Part shown: positions 18,462 to 26,316 of the stretch, piece by piece
Layout of the letters: every line of letters begins with the position of its first letter
Position numbering within the stretch: position 1 is the stretch's first letter
DNA from: Chitinophaga pinensis
GTDB taxonomy: Bacteria; Bacteroidota; Bacteroidia; Flavobacteriales; Flavobacteriaceae
NCBI GenBank assembly: GCA_945873505.1
Contig: CAMCDQ010000006.1
Span: 1-64,000 of the forward strand
Reading direction: 5' to 3'
Length of the DNA: 64,000 nucleotides
Notes under the pieces: model-generated
The model's input: only the letters and a program-made list of their open reading frames with translations
Told to the model about the DNA's origin: nothing
The model's database searches: none
Made by a program: the position numbers and the translations under genes

Positions 18462-19274
18462 ATGCGGTTTTTAAAATTTATGCCTTTATTATTTTGTGGA
18501 TTGCTCTATTCTCAGGAAGAAGTGGTGCAATCAGTATATTTTGAATTCGACAAATTCAACTTGGATGAAAAGCAAGAGGTCGCTATTGTTGAGTACATTC
18601 AAAAAACAGATTCTACTAGAATAGCTTCTGTACAAATTTTTGGTTATACGGATGATGTTGGAAAAGATGCCTACAACTTTAAACTATCATCTAACCGAGC
18701 AAATACCATCAAGGAAATGCTATTGAGTAATGGAATAAAAAACAAAATTATCATTACAATTGAGGGCAAAGGCCGAATTCTAATTGATGACGATATGGTT
18801 GAAAATTTACCCGAAAAACGTTCTAAAAATCGTAGAGTTGACGTTGTTTTAAACCTTAAACCACTTCCAAAAATTGAAATTCCGGGGTTTTATAATTCTA
18901 TTCAAAAGAAGCAAATTGTTGGCGATCATATTTATTTGGAGAACCTATTGTTCGAAAGAGGAAGCAGCAAACTCGAGTTTAAAGCCAAATTACAATTGGA
19001 TAAAATTGCTCGAGAATTAATGAAATACAAAAACTTATGTTTTGAAATTCAAGGCCATGTATGCTGTATTCCTCCATTCCAAAAAGAAGCAATTGACCGA
19101 GAAACCAGAAAAAGACAACTTTCTAGCAACAGAGCAGAATCGGTTTTTAAATACTTGGTTTTTAAAAGAATTTCGAAAGACCGTATGAGTTTTAAAGGCT
19201 ATGGAAATACTGTTCCGCTTGGGAAAGGCTCTGAATATGACCGTCGCGTAGAGCTCTTGATTACTAAAAACTAA
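18462..19274 (+). CDS. Protein with two tandem OmpA-like domains and no barrel
   Basis: A 270-residue secreted protein. A short signal peptide (MRFLKFMPLLFCGLLYSQ) is followed by two OmpA C-terminal-type peptidoglycan-binding domains. The first (about 22-130) carries VYFEFDKFNLDE and the GYTDDVG-SSNRANTI-SKNRRVDV motifs. The second (about 160-268) carries LLFERGSSKLE, LSSNRAESV and YDRRVELLI. There is no beta-barrel and no clear lipobox, so it is probably periplasmic and bound to peptidoglycan. Start is 2 bp after the S41 peptidase stop. Its stop overlaps the convergent acetyltransferase stop by 4 bp. Confidence 0.88.
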   Translation: MRFLKFMPLLFCGLLYSQEEVVQSVYFEFDKFNLDEKQEVAIVEYIQKTDSTRIASVQIFGYTDDVGKDAYNFKLSSNRANTIKEMLLSNGIKNKIIITIEGKGRILIDDDMVENLPEKRSKNRRVDVVLNLKPLPKIEIPGFYNSIQKKQIVGDHIYLENLLFERGSSKLEFKAKLQLDKIARELMKYKNLCFEIQGHVCCIPPFQKEAIDRETRKRQLSSNRAESVFKYLVFKRISKDRMSFKGYGNTVPLGKGSEYDRRVELLITKN

Positions 19275-19720
19275 GCTTGTTTTTGCATTTGAATGTGCGG
19301 AATATCATCTTCTAAATACGTTTCTGAAGTAGGTATAAAACCGTGACTTTCATAAAATTTCTTTAAGTACAATTGAGCCGAAATCGTAATGTTTTGTTCT
19401 CCCAAATACTTTTGAATATTAGTAATCGCTTGATTCATAAGTTCGTGACCCAGCTTTTTGCCTCGTAGATTTGCCGCAACAACGACCCTTCCAATGGACG
19501 CAAAATCAAAATAATCTCCAGCCTTAAAAAGGCGGCAATATGCAACTATAGAGCCTTCTATTTCCCCGAACAAATGCAGCGCTTTTTGATCTTTATCATC
19601 TAAATCTTGATAAACACAATTTTGCTCAACCACAAATATTTCTGATCGCAAGCGCAAAATTTGGTATAATTCAGGCGCCAAAAGTGTGTCAAATTTTTTT
19701 ATTTTCCAGTTAATCTCCAT
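19271..19720 (-). CDS. GNAT acetyltransferase, ElaA-like
   Basis: A 149-residue N-acetyltransferase of the GNAT fold. The N-terminal block (LRLRSEIFVVEQNCVYQDLD) is characteristic of the ElaA branch. The acetyl-CoA loop RVVVAANLRGKKLGHELM sits at about 80-97. ElaA-like substrates are not well defined. It is 7 bp from the DUF4837 gene upstream on the same strand and overlaps the ompA-like stop at its 3' end. Confidence 0.88.
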   Translation of the reverse strand: MEINWKIKKFDTLLAPELYQILRLRSEIFVVEQNCVYQDLDDKDQKALHLFGEIEGSIVAYCRLFKAGDYFDFASIGRVVVAANLRGKKLGHELMNQAITNIQKYLGEQNITISAQLYLKKFYESHGFIPTSETYLEDDIPHIQMQKQA

Positions 19721-19727
19721 AGTTGTT

Positions 19728-20711
19728 CTATTTATTCTTCAGAAATTTCACTGATTTTATGATGGACTCCAATTCAAACATTAAGTCTCTTTTCTTCTTT
19801 GATGGCGCATAACAAAAGCCTTCTAAAACGATAATCCTGCCTTTATTGTAATCTAATATCACATAATTTATAAATGGCCCCGACATAAAATCATTCTTCA
19901 TTTCCCAAGTCCCTTTTGTTTCATAAGTAATTTTCCCGTCTAATTTTGTGTTAAAAAAATAGGGAGAATACGCCTGTTCGGTAATCATTTTTGAATGCCT
20001 TTCTGTACCATGAATGTATAATTTACCAATTGAGTCTCTCATTTTTATTATGTTGCCAATAACGCTCGAATTGGGATGGTATTCTATTTTATTTATTGGG
20101 ATTTGATAAATTAAAATGCTGTTGCTTCCTCCTGTGATTTCTTTTTTCAGCCACATAAATTTCTTTCGGGTTAAAACCGAATTGTATCCTTTTGGGATGT
20201 GCAAAGCAATTTTGAATTTTTTGGCAATTCTCTCATTTTTAATCAGCGAAGTATCAATAATGCGCTGGTTTTCTGTGATTTCCGTTTGCCTCATTATCTG
20301 AATAATTTCCGGAGAATGTTTTTCGATAGTATCAATTATTTCGGAAGTGCTTTTGCCCGAAATATAAAACACATTTTGAGGTGAAGCAAATTCGTTTTTT
20401 TTGATTTCAAAGCGACTAACGGCTTCTTTTTTAATAACAATACTATTTCTGCTATTTACCACAAATCCCTCTAAAAGCTTTATGGGATATTGATTTATAG
20501 TAAAAAGCGGCTCTTCTTGAGGCAGCCCAATAACCGATGACGCCAATTTATTTCTGATGCTGTCTCCAATTTCGCCTTTCCATAATTGATCATCGACGAG
20601 TACCGAAATCGTGTTGATTTCGCCTGATGTTTTTTCGGTAGTGGTATTTCTTTTGTTACACGAAAAAAATAGAAAAATTGTAATAATAATAAAAAAATGG
20701 ACTTTATTCAT
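19728..20711 (-). CDS. DUF4837 family lipoprotein
   Basis: A 327-residue lipoprotein. The N-terminus is a lipoprotein signal (ITIFLFFSC, cysteine at residue 18). The segment ISVLVDDQLWKGEIGDSIR and the later LPQEEPLFTINQYP are features I recognise from DUF4837, a Bacteroidota family of unknown function. It lies next to a LysM lytic transglycosylase on the same strand (48 bp), hinting at envelope maintenance. Confidence 0.85.
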   Translation of the reverse strand: MNKVHFFIIITIFLFFSCNKRNTTTEKTSGEINTISVLVDDQLWKGEIGDSIRNKLASSVIGLPQEEPLFTINQYPIKLLEGFVVNSRNSIVIKKEAVSRFEIKKNEFASPQNVFYISGKSTSEIIDTIEKHSPEIIQIMRQTEITENQRIIDTSLIKNERIAKKFKIALHIPKGYNSVLTRKKFMWLKKEITGGSNSILIYQIPINKIEYHPNSSVIGNIIKMRDSIGKLYIHGTERHSKMITEQAYSPYFFNTKLDGKITYETKGTWEMKNDFMSGPFINYVILDYNKGRIIVLEGFCYAPSKKKRDLMFELESIIKSVKFLKNK

Positions 20712-20759
20712 TGTTGTTGTATAATGAATTAAAGTCCAAATTTAAGTAAAGATATTGTA

Positions 20760-23042
20760 TTATCCGTTAATTTTAAGTTTCATTCCGGGTTTAAGTTTTT
20801 CGCTACTAATGCCATTCCATTTTTTAATGTCTGAAATCGTAATTCCAGGATATTTTTTTGCGATCGTATAAAGCGAATCTCCTTTTTGAACATAATAATG
20901 CTCTTGATTTTTAGTTGATTTTGAAACTGTTTTGTCTTTAGTTACTGCTTTTTCAGAAATAATGATTTCCGTTTTTGAAACTATTATTGTACTTCCTAAT
21001 TGGATATTATTGTCAACTAAATTGTTCCATGTTTTAATATCTTCCGATGAAACTTTATATTTTTTAGCTATATTTCCAATATTATCGCCTTTCAAAACAA
21101 CATATTCTTGTGTTTTATATTCTTTCTTTACAGCAACTTTTTCTGCTGGATTATTACTTTCATTTGCAATTTTAAGTTGAAATCCAAGTTGAACATTTAC
21201 ATCTGATAAATTATTCCATTGTTTTAAATCTTCAACAGAAACAGCATGTTTTTTTGCAATATCACCAAGGTTATCTCCTTTTTGAACTACATAATATTCT
21301 GGTGTTTTTGAATCTTCGGTAGTTAGGTTTTTATCTGATTTAACATCAGTTGAAGCAAGTGTCTCTTTGGTTTCAACAAGTTTTTTATCCAATTTAATTT
21401 CTTTTCTAACTATCGAAACAACTCTCTCGGTTGTAACTATTTTCAAGGTTTTCCCTGAAGAAATTGCATTATTTTTCAAGTTGTTCCATTCCTTAATATC
21501 CGAAACCGAAACATCATATTTAGCGGCAATCGAACCTAAATTATCGCCTCTTCTAACCTTATATTTTTTCGTTGTTTTTACATAAGAAACAACTTGTTCT
21601 TCCTTGTATTTTTTATCCGAAACAATGTTATTAGCATCAACAATAGCAGTGTCTTTATTGCTTTCGGCAATTTTTACTTCTGCTTTTTTAGGAGTCACGG
21701 CAACACTTTCGTAACTGTAAATTTTCAAATTTCTGCCTCTAGGTGCTTTATTGCTTTTAAGTCTATTCCATTTTTTGATGTCTGTCATTGCAACGCCAAA
21801 TTTTGCTGCAATTTTACTCAAACTATCCCCTCGCTTCACTTTATAAAATCTAGTTTTAGAAACAACTGTCCGTTCTAAATCCGTATTTAAAGTGTCCCGA
21901 ACAGCAATTCCTCCGCTTTCGTAAGGGCGTTCTCTTTTGCTGGCTTCATATTGTGTGTAAGCATAAATCTTATCTTCATTGGAAGTATAAATTGCCACTT
22001 TATCATTCGGCAATCTCAAGAAATGATTTTCGCCGGCGATAAAAGGAATTACATCTCTTTTGTAGGACGGATTTAATAATTGCAATTGCGAAACAGGAAT
22101 ATTCAATAAATCAGAAATTTGCTTGAAAGAAATTTGCTGTTTTATCATAATTGTATCCGTCGCAAAATGCTTAATAATAGCGCGATTGGGAACAATTCCG
22201 TGTTCCTTGTGGTATTCGTAAATGTACATGGTAGCCAAAAATGCAGGAACATAACCTTGCGTTTCTTTTGGTAAATACTTTCTAATATTCCAGAAATTTT
22301 GTTGTCCTCCAGAACGGCGAATTGCTTTAGTAACATTTCCAGGCCCTGAATTATAAGATGCTAAAACCAAATCCCAGTCGCCAAAAATTTTATACATATT
22401 TGACATGTACAATGCAGCAGCATCACTCGCTTTTAAAGGGTCGCTTCTGTCGTCAACGTATGTATTTATATCTAAATTGTATTGTTTTCCGGTTTGAAAC
22501 ATAAATTGCCAAAGACCTGTTGCGCCAACTCTAGAAACCGCTTTAGGGTTCAATGCTGATTCTACAACTGCCAAATATTTAATTTCCAAAGGCACATTTT
22601 GACGCGCCATTGCTTCTTCAAACATTGGGAAATAATATTCAGAAATGGCCATCAATCTTTCGAATGATTTTTTTCTGTTTTTTAGAAAAGATTTAATGAT
22701 GTTTTCAAGGCCTTGATTGTATTCTATGTTGAATGGTGATTTCGCATCCATTGCCGCAAGTCTTGATTTTAATAATGCCGTTGGCAATTCAAAATCAACT
22801 TTTTCGTCAATATTAATATTTTTAATATCAATAGAAAGGTCGTTGTATAAATCTAAATTCGACAATTCTTTCATCCACAAACTATCAACACAAGCCGCAA
22901 TATTATCGTGAACAAATGTTGATTTTATAGAATCTAAATAAGAATTTTTAGTTTCCTTTTTCAAATTCCAAACTGGATCTTGAGCAAAGGTATTTAATGA
23001 TAAAAGGAATAAAAGGCTAAGGGTCTTATTTCGTATACTCAT
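20760..23042 (-). CDS. MltD-like membrane lytic transglycosylase with five LysM domains
   Basis: A 760-residue secreted peptidoglycan-cleaving enzyme. The signal peptide is MSIRNKTLSLLFLLSLNTFAQ; I start here because the longer frame from 23072 adds ten residues ahead of it. The SLT domain (about 140-270) has the catalytic glutamate in AVVESALNPKAVS and the motifs GLWQFM and NSGPGNV. A degenerate LysM-like segment follows (about 310-350), then five clear LysM repeats (each with YxVxxGDxLxxIAxKxxV and a WN pair) joined by Lys/Thr-rich linkers. Five repeats is a large number for MltD proteins. Likely role: glycan-strand release during growth. Confidence 0.93.
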   Translation of the reverse strand: MSIRNKTLSLLFLLSLNTFAQDPVWNLKKETKNSYLDSIKSTFVHDNIAACVDSLWMKELSNLDLYNDLSIDIKNINIDEKVDFELPTALLKSRLAAMDAKSPFNIEYNQGLENIIKSFLKNRKKSFERLMAISEYYFPMFEEAMARQNVPLEIKYLAVVESALNPKAVSRVGATGLWQFMFQTGKQYNLDINTYVDDRSDPLKASDAAALYMSNMYKIFGDWDLVLASYNSGPGNVTKAIRRSGGQQNFWNIRKYLPKETQGYVPAFLATMYIYEYHKEHGIVPNRAIIKHFATDTIMIKQQISFKQISDLLNIPVSQLQLLNPSYKRDVIPFIAGENHFLRLPNDKVAIYTSNEDKIYAYTQYEASKRERPYESGGIAVRDTLNTDLERTVVSKTRFYKVKRGDSLSKIAAKFGVAMTDIKKWNRLKSNKAPRGRNLKIYSYESVAVTPKKAEVKIAESNKDTAIVDANNIVSDKKYKEEQVVSYVKTTKKYKVRRGDNLGSIAAKYDVSVSDIKEWNNLKNNAISSGKTLKIVTTERVVSIVRKEIKLDKKLVETKETLASTDVKSDKNLTTEDSKTPEYYVVQKGDNLGDIAKKHAVSVEDLKQWNNLSDVNVQLGFQLKIANESNNPAEKVAVKKEYKTQEYVVLKGDNIGNIAKKYKVSSEDIKTWNNLVDNNIQLGSTIIVSKTEIIISEKAVTKDKTVSKSTKNQEHYYVQKGDSLYTIAKKYPGITISDIKKWNGISSEKLKPGMKLKING

Positions 23043-23143
23043 AAATATTAATATCAAAATGCTACAATTCAATTCATTACGTGTTTTACAAATCTAACCA
23101 ATATAAAATGTAAAATATCAAAATTTCGTGTTAAAACTGTCTT

Positions 23144-24331
23144 TTAATCTAAGATTGCTGCAACTCCTGGTAAAATTCTACCTTCTAACATTTCAAGCAT
23201 TGCCCCGCCACCAGTAGAAACATAGCTCATTTTGTGCTCCAATCCAAATTGTTTTACGGCAGCTACAGAATCGCCACCGCCAACTAGTGAAAAAGCACCA
23301 TTTGCGGTTGATTCTGCTATAAAATTTCCTAAAGATATTGTCCCGTTGGCAAAAGTTGGCAATTCAAAAACTCCCAAAGGACCGTTCCAAAGTATCGTTT
23401 TCGACTCCATAATTACTTTTTGGAATGCTTCCAATGATTTTGGACCCGCGTCCAAACCTTGCCAACCGTCGGGAATTTCTCTAACATCTACAATCTGCGT
23501 TTGTGCGTCATTTGAAAATGCATTGGCGGCAACAACATCAACAGGAATGTGAATTTGTACGCCTTTTTCTTTGGCAATTTTCAAAATCTCTAAGGCCAAT
23601 TCCATTTTGTCGTCTTCACAAATAGAATTACCAATTTTACCGCCCAACGCTTTCACGAAAGTAAACGTCATTCCACCACCAATAATCATGTGGTCAATTT
23701 TGTCTAATATATTTTCGATAACTGTAATTTTTGAAGATACTTTCGAACCTCCAAGAACTGCAGTTACTGGTTTTTCACTGTTTTTTAAAACCTTATTCAA
23801 GCTTTCAATTTCTTTTGCCAATAAGGCTCCGAAACATTTATTTTCTGGAAAAAATTGTGCAATAATTGTTGTGGATGCATGCGCTCTGTGAGCCGTTCCA
23901 AAAGCATCGTTCACATAAATAGCTCCCAAAGACGCCAATTGTTTTGCAAAACCAACATCTCCCGCTTCTTCTTCGGCATAAAAACGAAGGTTTTCAAGAA
24001 GTAAAACTTGACCAGGTTGCAAATTTTCAGCGGCTTTTTCAGCAATTTCACCCACACAATTCGAAGCAAAAAGCACTTCCGTTCCCAAAATTTCCGATGC
24101 TGTTTTCACGATGTGTTGCAACGAATATTTTCCCTCAATTCCTTTTGGTCTTCCAAGGTGCGACATCAAAATCACGCTCCCACCATCAGCAATAATTTTG
24201 TCGATTGTAGGTTTCGCCGCTTCAATTCTGGTAGTATCTGTAACGTGGAAATTTTCGTCTAATGGCACATTAAAATCTACTCTAATTACGGCTTTTTTGT
24301 TTTTGAAATTGAAATCTTGAAGCGTTTTCAT
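23144..24331 (-). CDS. pgk: Phosphoglycerate kinase
   Basis: A 395-residue Pgk, which makes ATP from 1,3-bisphosphoglycerate in glycolysis. The N-terminal RVDFNVPLD, the [10 protein letters not shown] substrate loop, and the C-terminal [13 protein letters not shown] nucleotide-binding motif are all present at normal spacing. Monocistronic with its own -7 element. Confidence 0.98.
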   Translation of the reverse strand: MKTLQDFNFKNKKAVIRVDFNVPLDENFHVTDTTRIEAAKPTIDKIIADGGSVILMSHLGRPKGIEGKYSLQHIVKTASEILGTEVLFASNCVGEIAEKAAENLQPGQVLLLENLRFYAEEEAGDVGFAKQLASLGAIYVNDAFGTAHRAHASTTIIAQFFPENKCFGALLAKEIESLNKVLKNSEKPVTAVLGGSKVSSKITVIENILDKIDHMIIGGGMTFTFVKALGGKIGNSICEDDKMELALEILKIAKEKGVQIHIPVDVVAANAFSNDAQTQIVDVREIPDGWQGLDAGPKSLEAFQKVIMESKTILWNGPLGVFELPTFANGTISLGNFIAESTANGAFSLVGGGDSVAAVKQFGLEHKMSYVSTGGGAMLEMLEGRILPGVAAILD

Positions 24332-24369
24332 TGGTGAAATTTTTTATTGATTGTTTATTAAATTCGGTG

Positions 24370-24377
24370 CAAAGATA
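24370..24377 (-). promoter_or_regulatory. -7 element TATCTTTG for pgk
   Basis: On the minus strand the sequence reads TATCTTTG, about 38 nt upstream of the pgk ATG. The -33 region has no TTG. Confidence 0.45.
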
Positions 24378-24390
24378 GTGCTTTTATTTT

Positions 24391-24530
24391 TTTGGGCGCG
24401 CCCCTCGTTTATATCGTTGTGGGGCACGAAGCAATTTGTTGTAAACTTCGGGTCGGGCTGTGCGCTGCAATCCACGCCAAAAAGCGTGGGATTTCCGCTT
24501 CCATCCCTCGCGCGAAAAAGACAACTTGGA
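24391..24530. repeat. GC-rich intergenic hairpin module
   Basis: This part of the 444-bp pgk/holB spacer is far richer in G and C than its surroundings. It holds a perfect palindrome GGGCGCGCCC (24394-24403) and two hairpins: CGAAG (24427-24431) with CTTCG (24446-24450), and CCACGC (24472-24477) with GCGTGG (24484-24489). It resembles dispersed non-coding repeats I have seen in Flavobacterium spacers. A 74-codon frame across it is not a credible gene. The rest of the spacer holds a second repeat and the holB promoter. Confidence 0.5.
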
Positions 24531-24566
24531 TTGTTGGATTTTAGATTTTTACAAAATAACGTTTCA

Positions 24567-24590
24567 TCATACTGAACTTATTTCAGTATC
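24567..24590. repeat. Short hairpin repeat, copy 1
   Basis: ATACTGAA (24569-24576) pairs with TTCAGTAT (24582-24589) around a 5-nt loop. A 24-nt sequence matching at 21 positions occurs at 51010, with compensating changes in both arms. Confidence 0.6.
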
Positions 24591-24763
24591 CAAATGAAAA
24601 ATAGAATCTAAAATAAATTCAGATTAAGAAATAGAATATGCTTTTTGGCCACTGATTCACTGATTTTCCTTGGTAACCTTGCGTAAACCCTTGCGAACTT
24701 TGCGGTTAAAAAAATTACCAATTATCCGAATCTACAAATACCCTTTTTTTAGCAACTTTCTCC

Positions 24764-24771
24764 TATCTTTG
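24764..24771 (+). promoter_or_regulatory. -7 element TATCTTTG for holB
   Basis: Perfect TAnnTTTG ending only 4 nt before the holB ATG at 24776, which predicts a transcript starting at or 1 nt before the start codon. Confidence 0.5.
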
Positions 24772-24775
24772 CTTT

Positions 24776-25924
24776 ATGCTGTTTTCCCAAATTTTAGGAC
24801 AAGATTATTTAAAAAATCATTTGACAAAAAGCGCCACTTCGGGCAGAATTCCACATGCGCAATTGTTTGTGGGACCAGAAGGAAGTGGAACTCTGGCGAT
24901 GGCAATTGCCTATTCTCAGTATGTTTTGTGTGGGAATATAGATGGAGAAAACAACACTGGAAACGAATCTTGCAACTTAAAATTCAAGTCGATTTCGCAT
25001 CCTGATTTGCATTTTATTTTTCCAACTGTAACAACAGAAGATGTAAAAACAAAGCCTAAAAGTTTGGATTTTATGGTAGATTGGCGACAATTTATTGCTG
25101 AAAATCCTTACGGCGGTTTGTTTGATTGGTACAAAATTTTAGGCGTTCAGAATAAGCAAGGGGAAATTCGGGTGGACGATGCACAGGAAATTTTGAAAGC
25201 TTTAGCACTAAAATCGTATGAAGGCGGTTACAAAATTGTGATTGTTTGGATGGGGGAAAAAATGAATATTTCGGCGTCGAATAAACTGCTGAAATTGTTG
25301 GAAGAGCCACCAGAAAAAACGGTTTTTATATTGATTTCTGAAAACGAGGAAGATATAATTCAAACGATTCGGTCGCGGTGTCAGGTGTTGCATTTTAATG
25401 GTTTGAGCGAGAAAATTATTGCCGACGGATTGATTCTTAGAGAAAACATTGAGGCGAGTTTGGCGGATAAAATTGCGCACCAATCGCAAGGAAATTATAA
25501 TAAAGCGTTGCTTTTATTGAACGAAGAAAGCGAAGAATTGCCGTTTGAAGAATGGTTTGTTTCTTGGGTTCGTGCGGCTTTTCGAGCAAAGGGAAATGCG
25601 GCCGCAATTCAAGATTTGATTCTTTGGAGCGAGCAAATTGCAGGTTTGGGAAGGGAAACGCAGAAGAAATTTTTGAACTTTTGTATTGACATGTTCCGAC
25701 AGGCTTTGCTGCTGAACTATGAAACGCCAAAGTTAGTTTATATGGAAATGAAAGTGCCTAAATTCCAATTGGAGAATTTTGCTCCTTTTGTAAATGGAAA
25801 CAATATAAATGATATTTTCAAAGAGCTTTCGGATGCCATGTATCACATAGAGCGTAACGGAAATGCGAAAATAATTTTGACTGATTTATCTATAAAACTG
25901 ACACGTTTAATTCACAAAAAATAA
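24776..25924 (+). CDS. holB: DNA polymerase III delta' subunit
   Basis: A 382-residue clamp-loader subunit of the AAA+ family. The N-terminus MLFSQILGQDYLKNHL and HAQLFVGPEGSGTLAMA are the delta'/gamma-type signatures. The P-loop reads GPEGSGTL and lacks the usual GKT, as expected for the non-ATPase delta'. The NKLLKLLEEPPEKT sequence is the conserved sensor region, and TIRSRCQ is the SRC arginine motif. The ATG fits the family N-terminus, so the very short leader is real if the promoter is correct. DoxX follows 6 bp downstream. Confidence 0.93.
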   Translation: MLFSQILGQDYLKNHLTKSATSGRIPHAQLFVGPEGSGTLAMAIAYSQYVLCGNIDGENNTGNESCNLKFKSISHPDLHFIFPTVTTEDVKTKPKSLDFMVDWRQFIAENPYGGLFDWYKILGVQNKQGEIRVDDAQEILKALALKSYEGGYKIVIVWMGEKMNISASNKLLKLLEEPPEKTVFILISENEEDIIQTIRSRCQVLHFNGLSEKIIADGLILRENIEASLADKIAHQSQGNYNKALLLLNEESEELPFEEWFVSWVRAAFRAKGNAAAIQDLILWSEQIAGLGRETQKKFLNFCIDMFRQALLLNYETPKLVYMEMKVPKFQLENFAPFVNGNNINDIFKELSDAMYHIERNGNAKIILTDLSIKLTRLIHKK

Positions 25925-25930
25925 CAAATT

Positions 25931-26314
25931 ATGAATAATGTAGCTTCAATTTTGGTTTTGGTTTTTTTAGCAATTACTTTTTTGCAATCTGGTTACGACA
26001 AATTATTTCATTGGAAAGACAATGTAGCTTGGTTAACGGGACATTTTTCTAAAACTATTTTGAAAAACACAGTGCCTTTGGCCTTATTTCACGTTTTAGT
26101 TTTGGAACTAATTTCTGGGGTTTTATGTGTTGTGGGCGCTATTGAATTGTTTGTAAATGAAGGGCGAACTTTTGCGTTTTATGGCGGAACTTTTTCTTGT
26201 GTTACTCTATTGATGTTGCTTTTTGGTCAACGATTAGCGAAAGATTATGACGGCGCAAGAACCATTGTAATTTATTTTATTCCTGCCGTTATGGTGGTTT
26301 ATTGGATGAATTAG
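25931..26314 (+). CDS. DoxX family membrane protein
   Basis: A 127-residue inner-membrane protein with four hydrophobic segments and the N-terminal FLQSGYDKLFHW typical of DoxX-like proteins, a family of small quinone-associated or uncharacterised membrane proteins. It is 6 bp from holB and converges with the helicase gene, leaving only 2 bases between the stops. Confidence 0.85.
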   Translation: MNNVASILVLVFLAITFLQSGYDKLFHWKDNVAWLTGHFSKTILKNTVPLALFHVLVLELISGVLCVVGAIELFVNEGRTFAFYGGTFSCVTLLMLLFGQRLAKDYDGARTIVIYFIPAVMVVYWMN

Positions 26315-26316
26315 AT

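Noticed and set aside
20900..21870. DNA-level tandem repeats in the LysM region as a possible mobile or CRISPR-like array
   Set aside because: The periodicity is explained by five homologous LysM domains in one open frame; repeats are diverged and coding.
24351..24575. 74-codon plus-strand frame in the pgk/holB spacer
   Set aside because: It runs through palindromes and hairpins, has no family features, and its codon use is unlike neighbours; it is repeat DNA.
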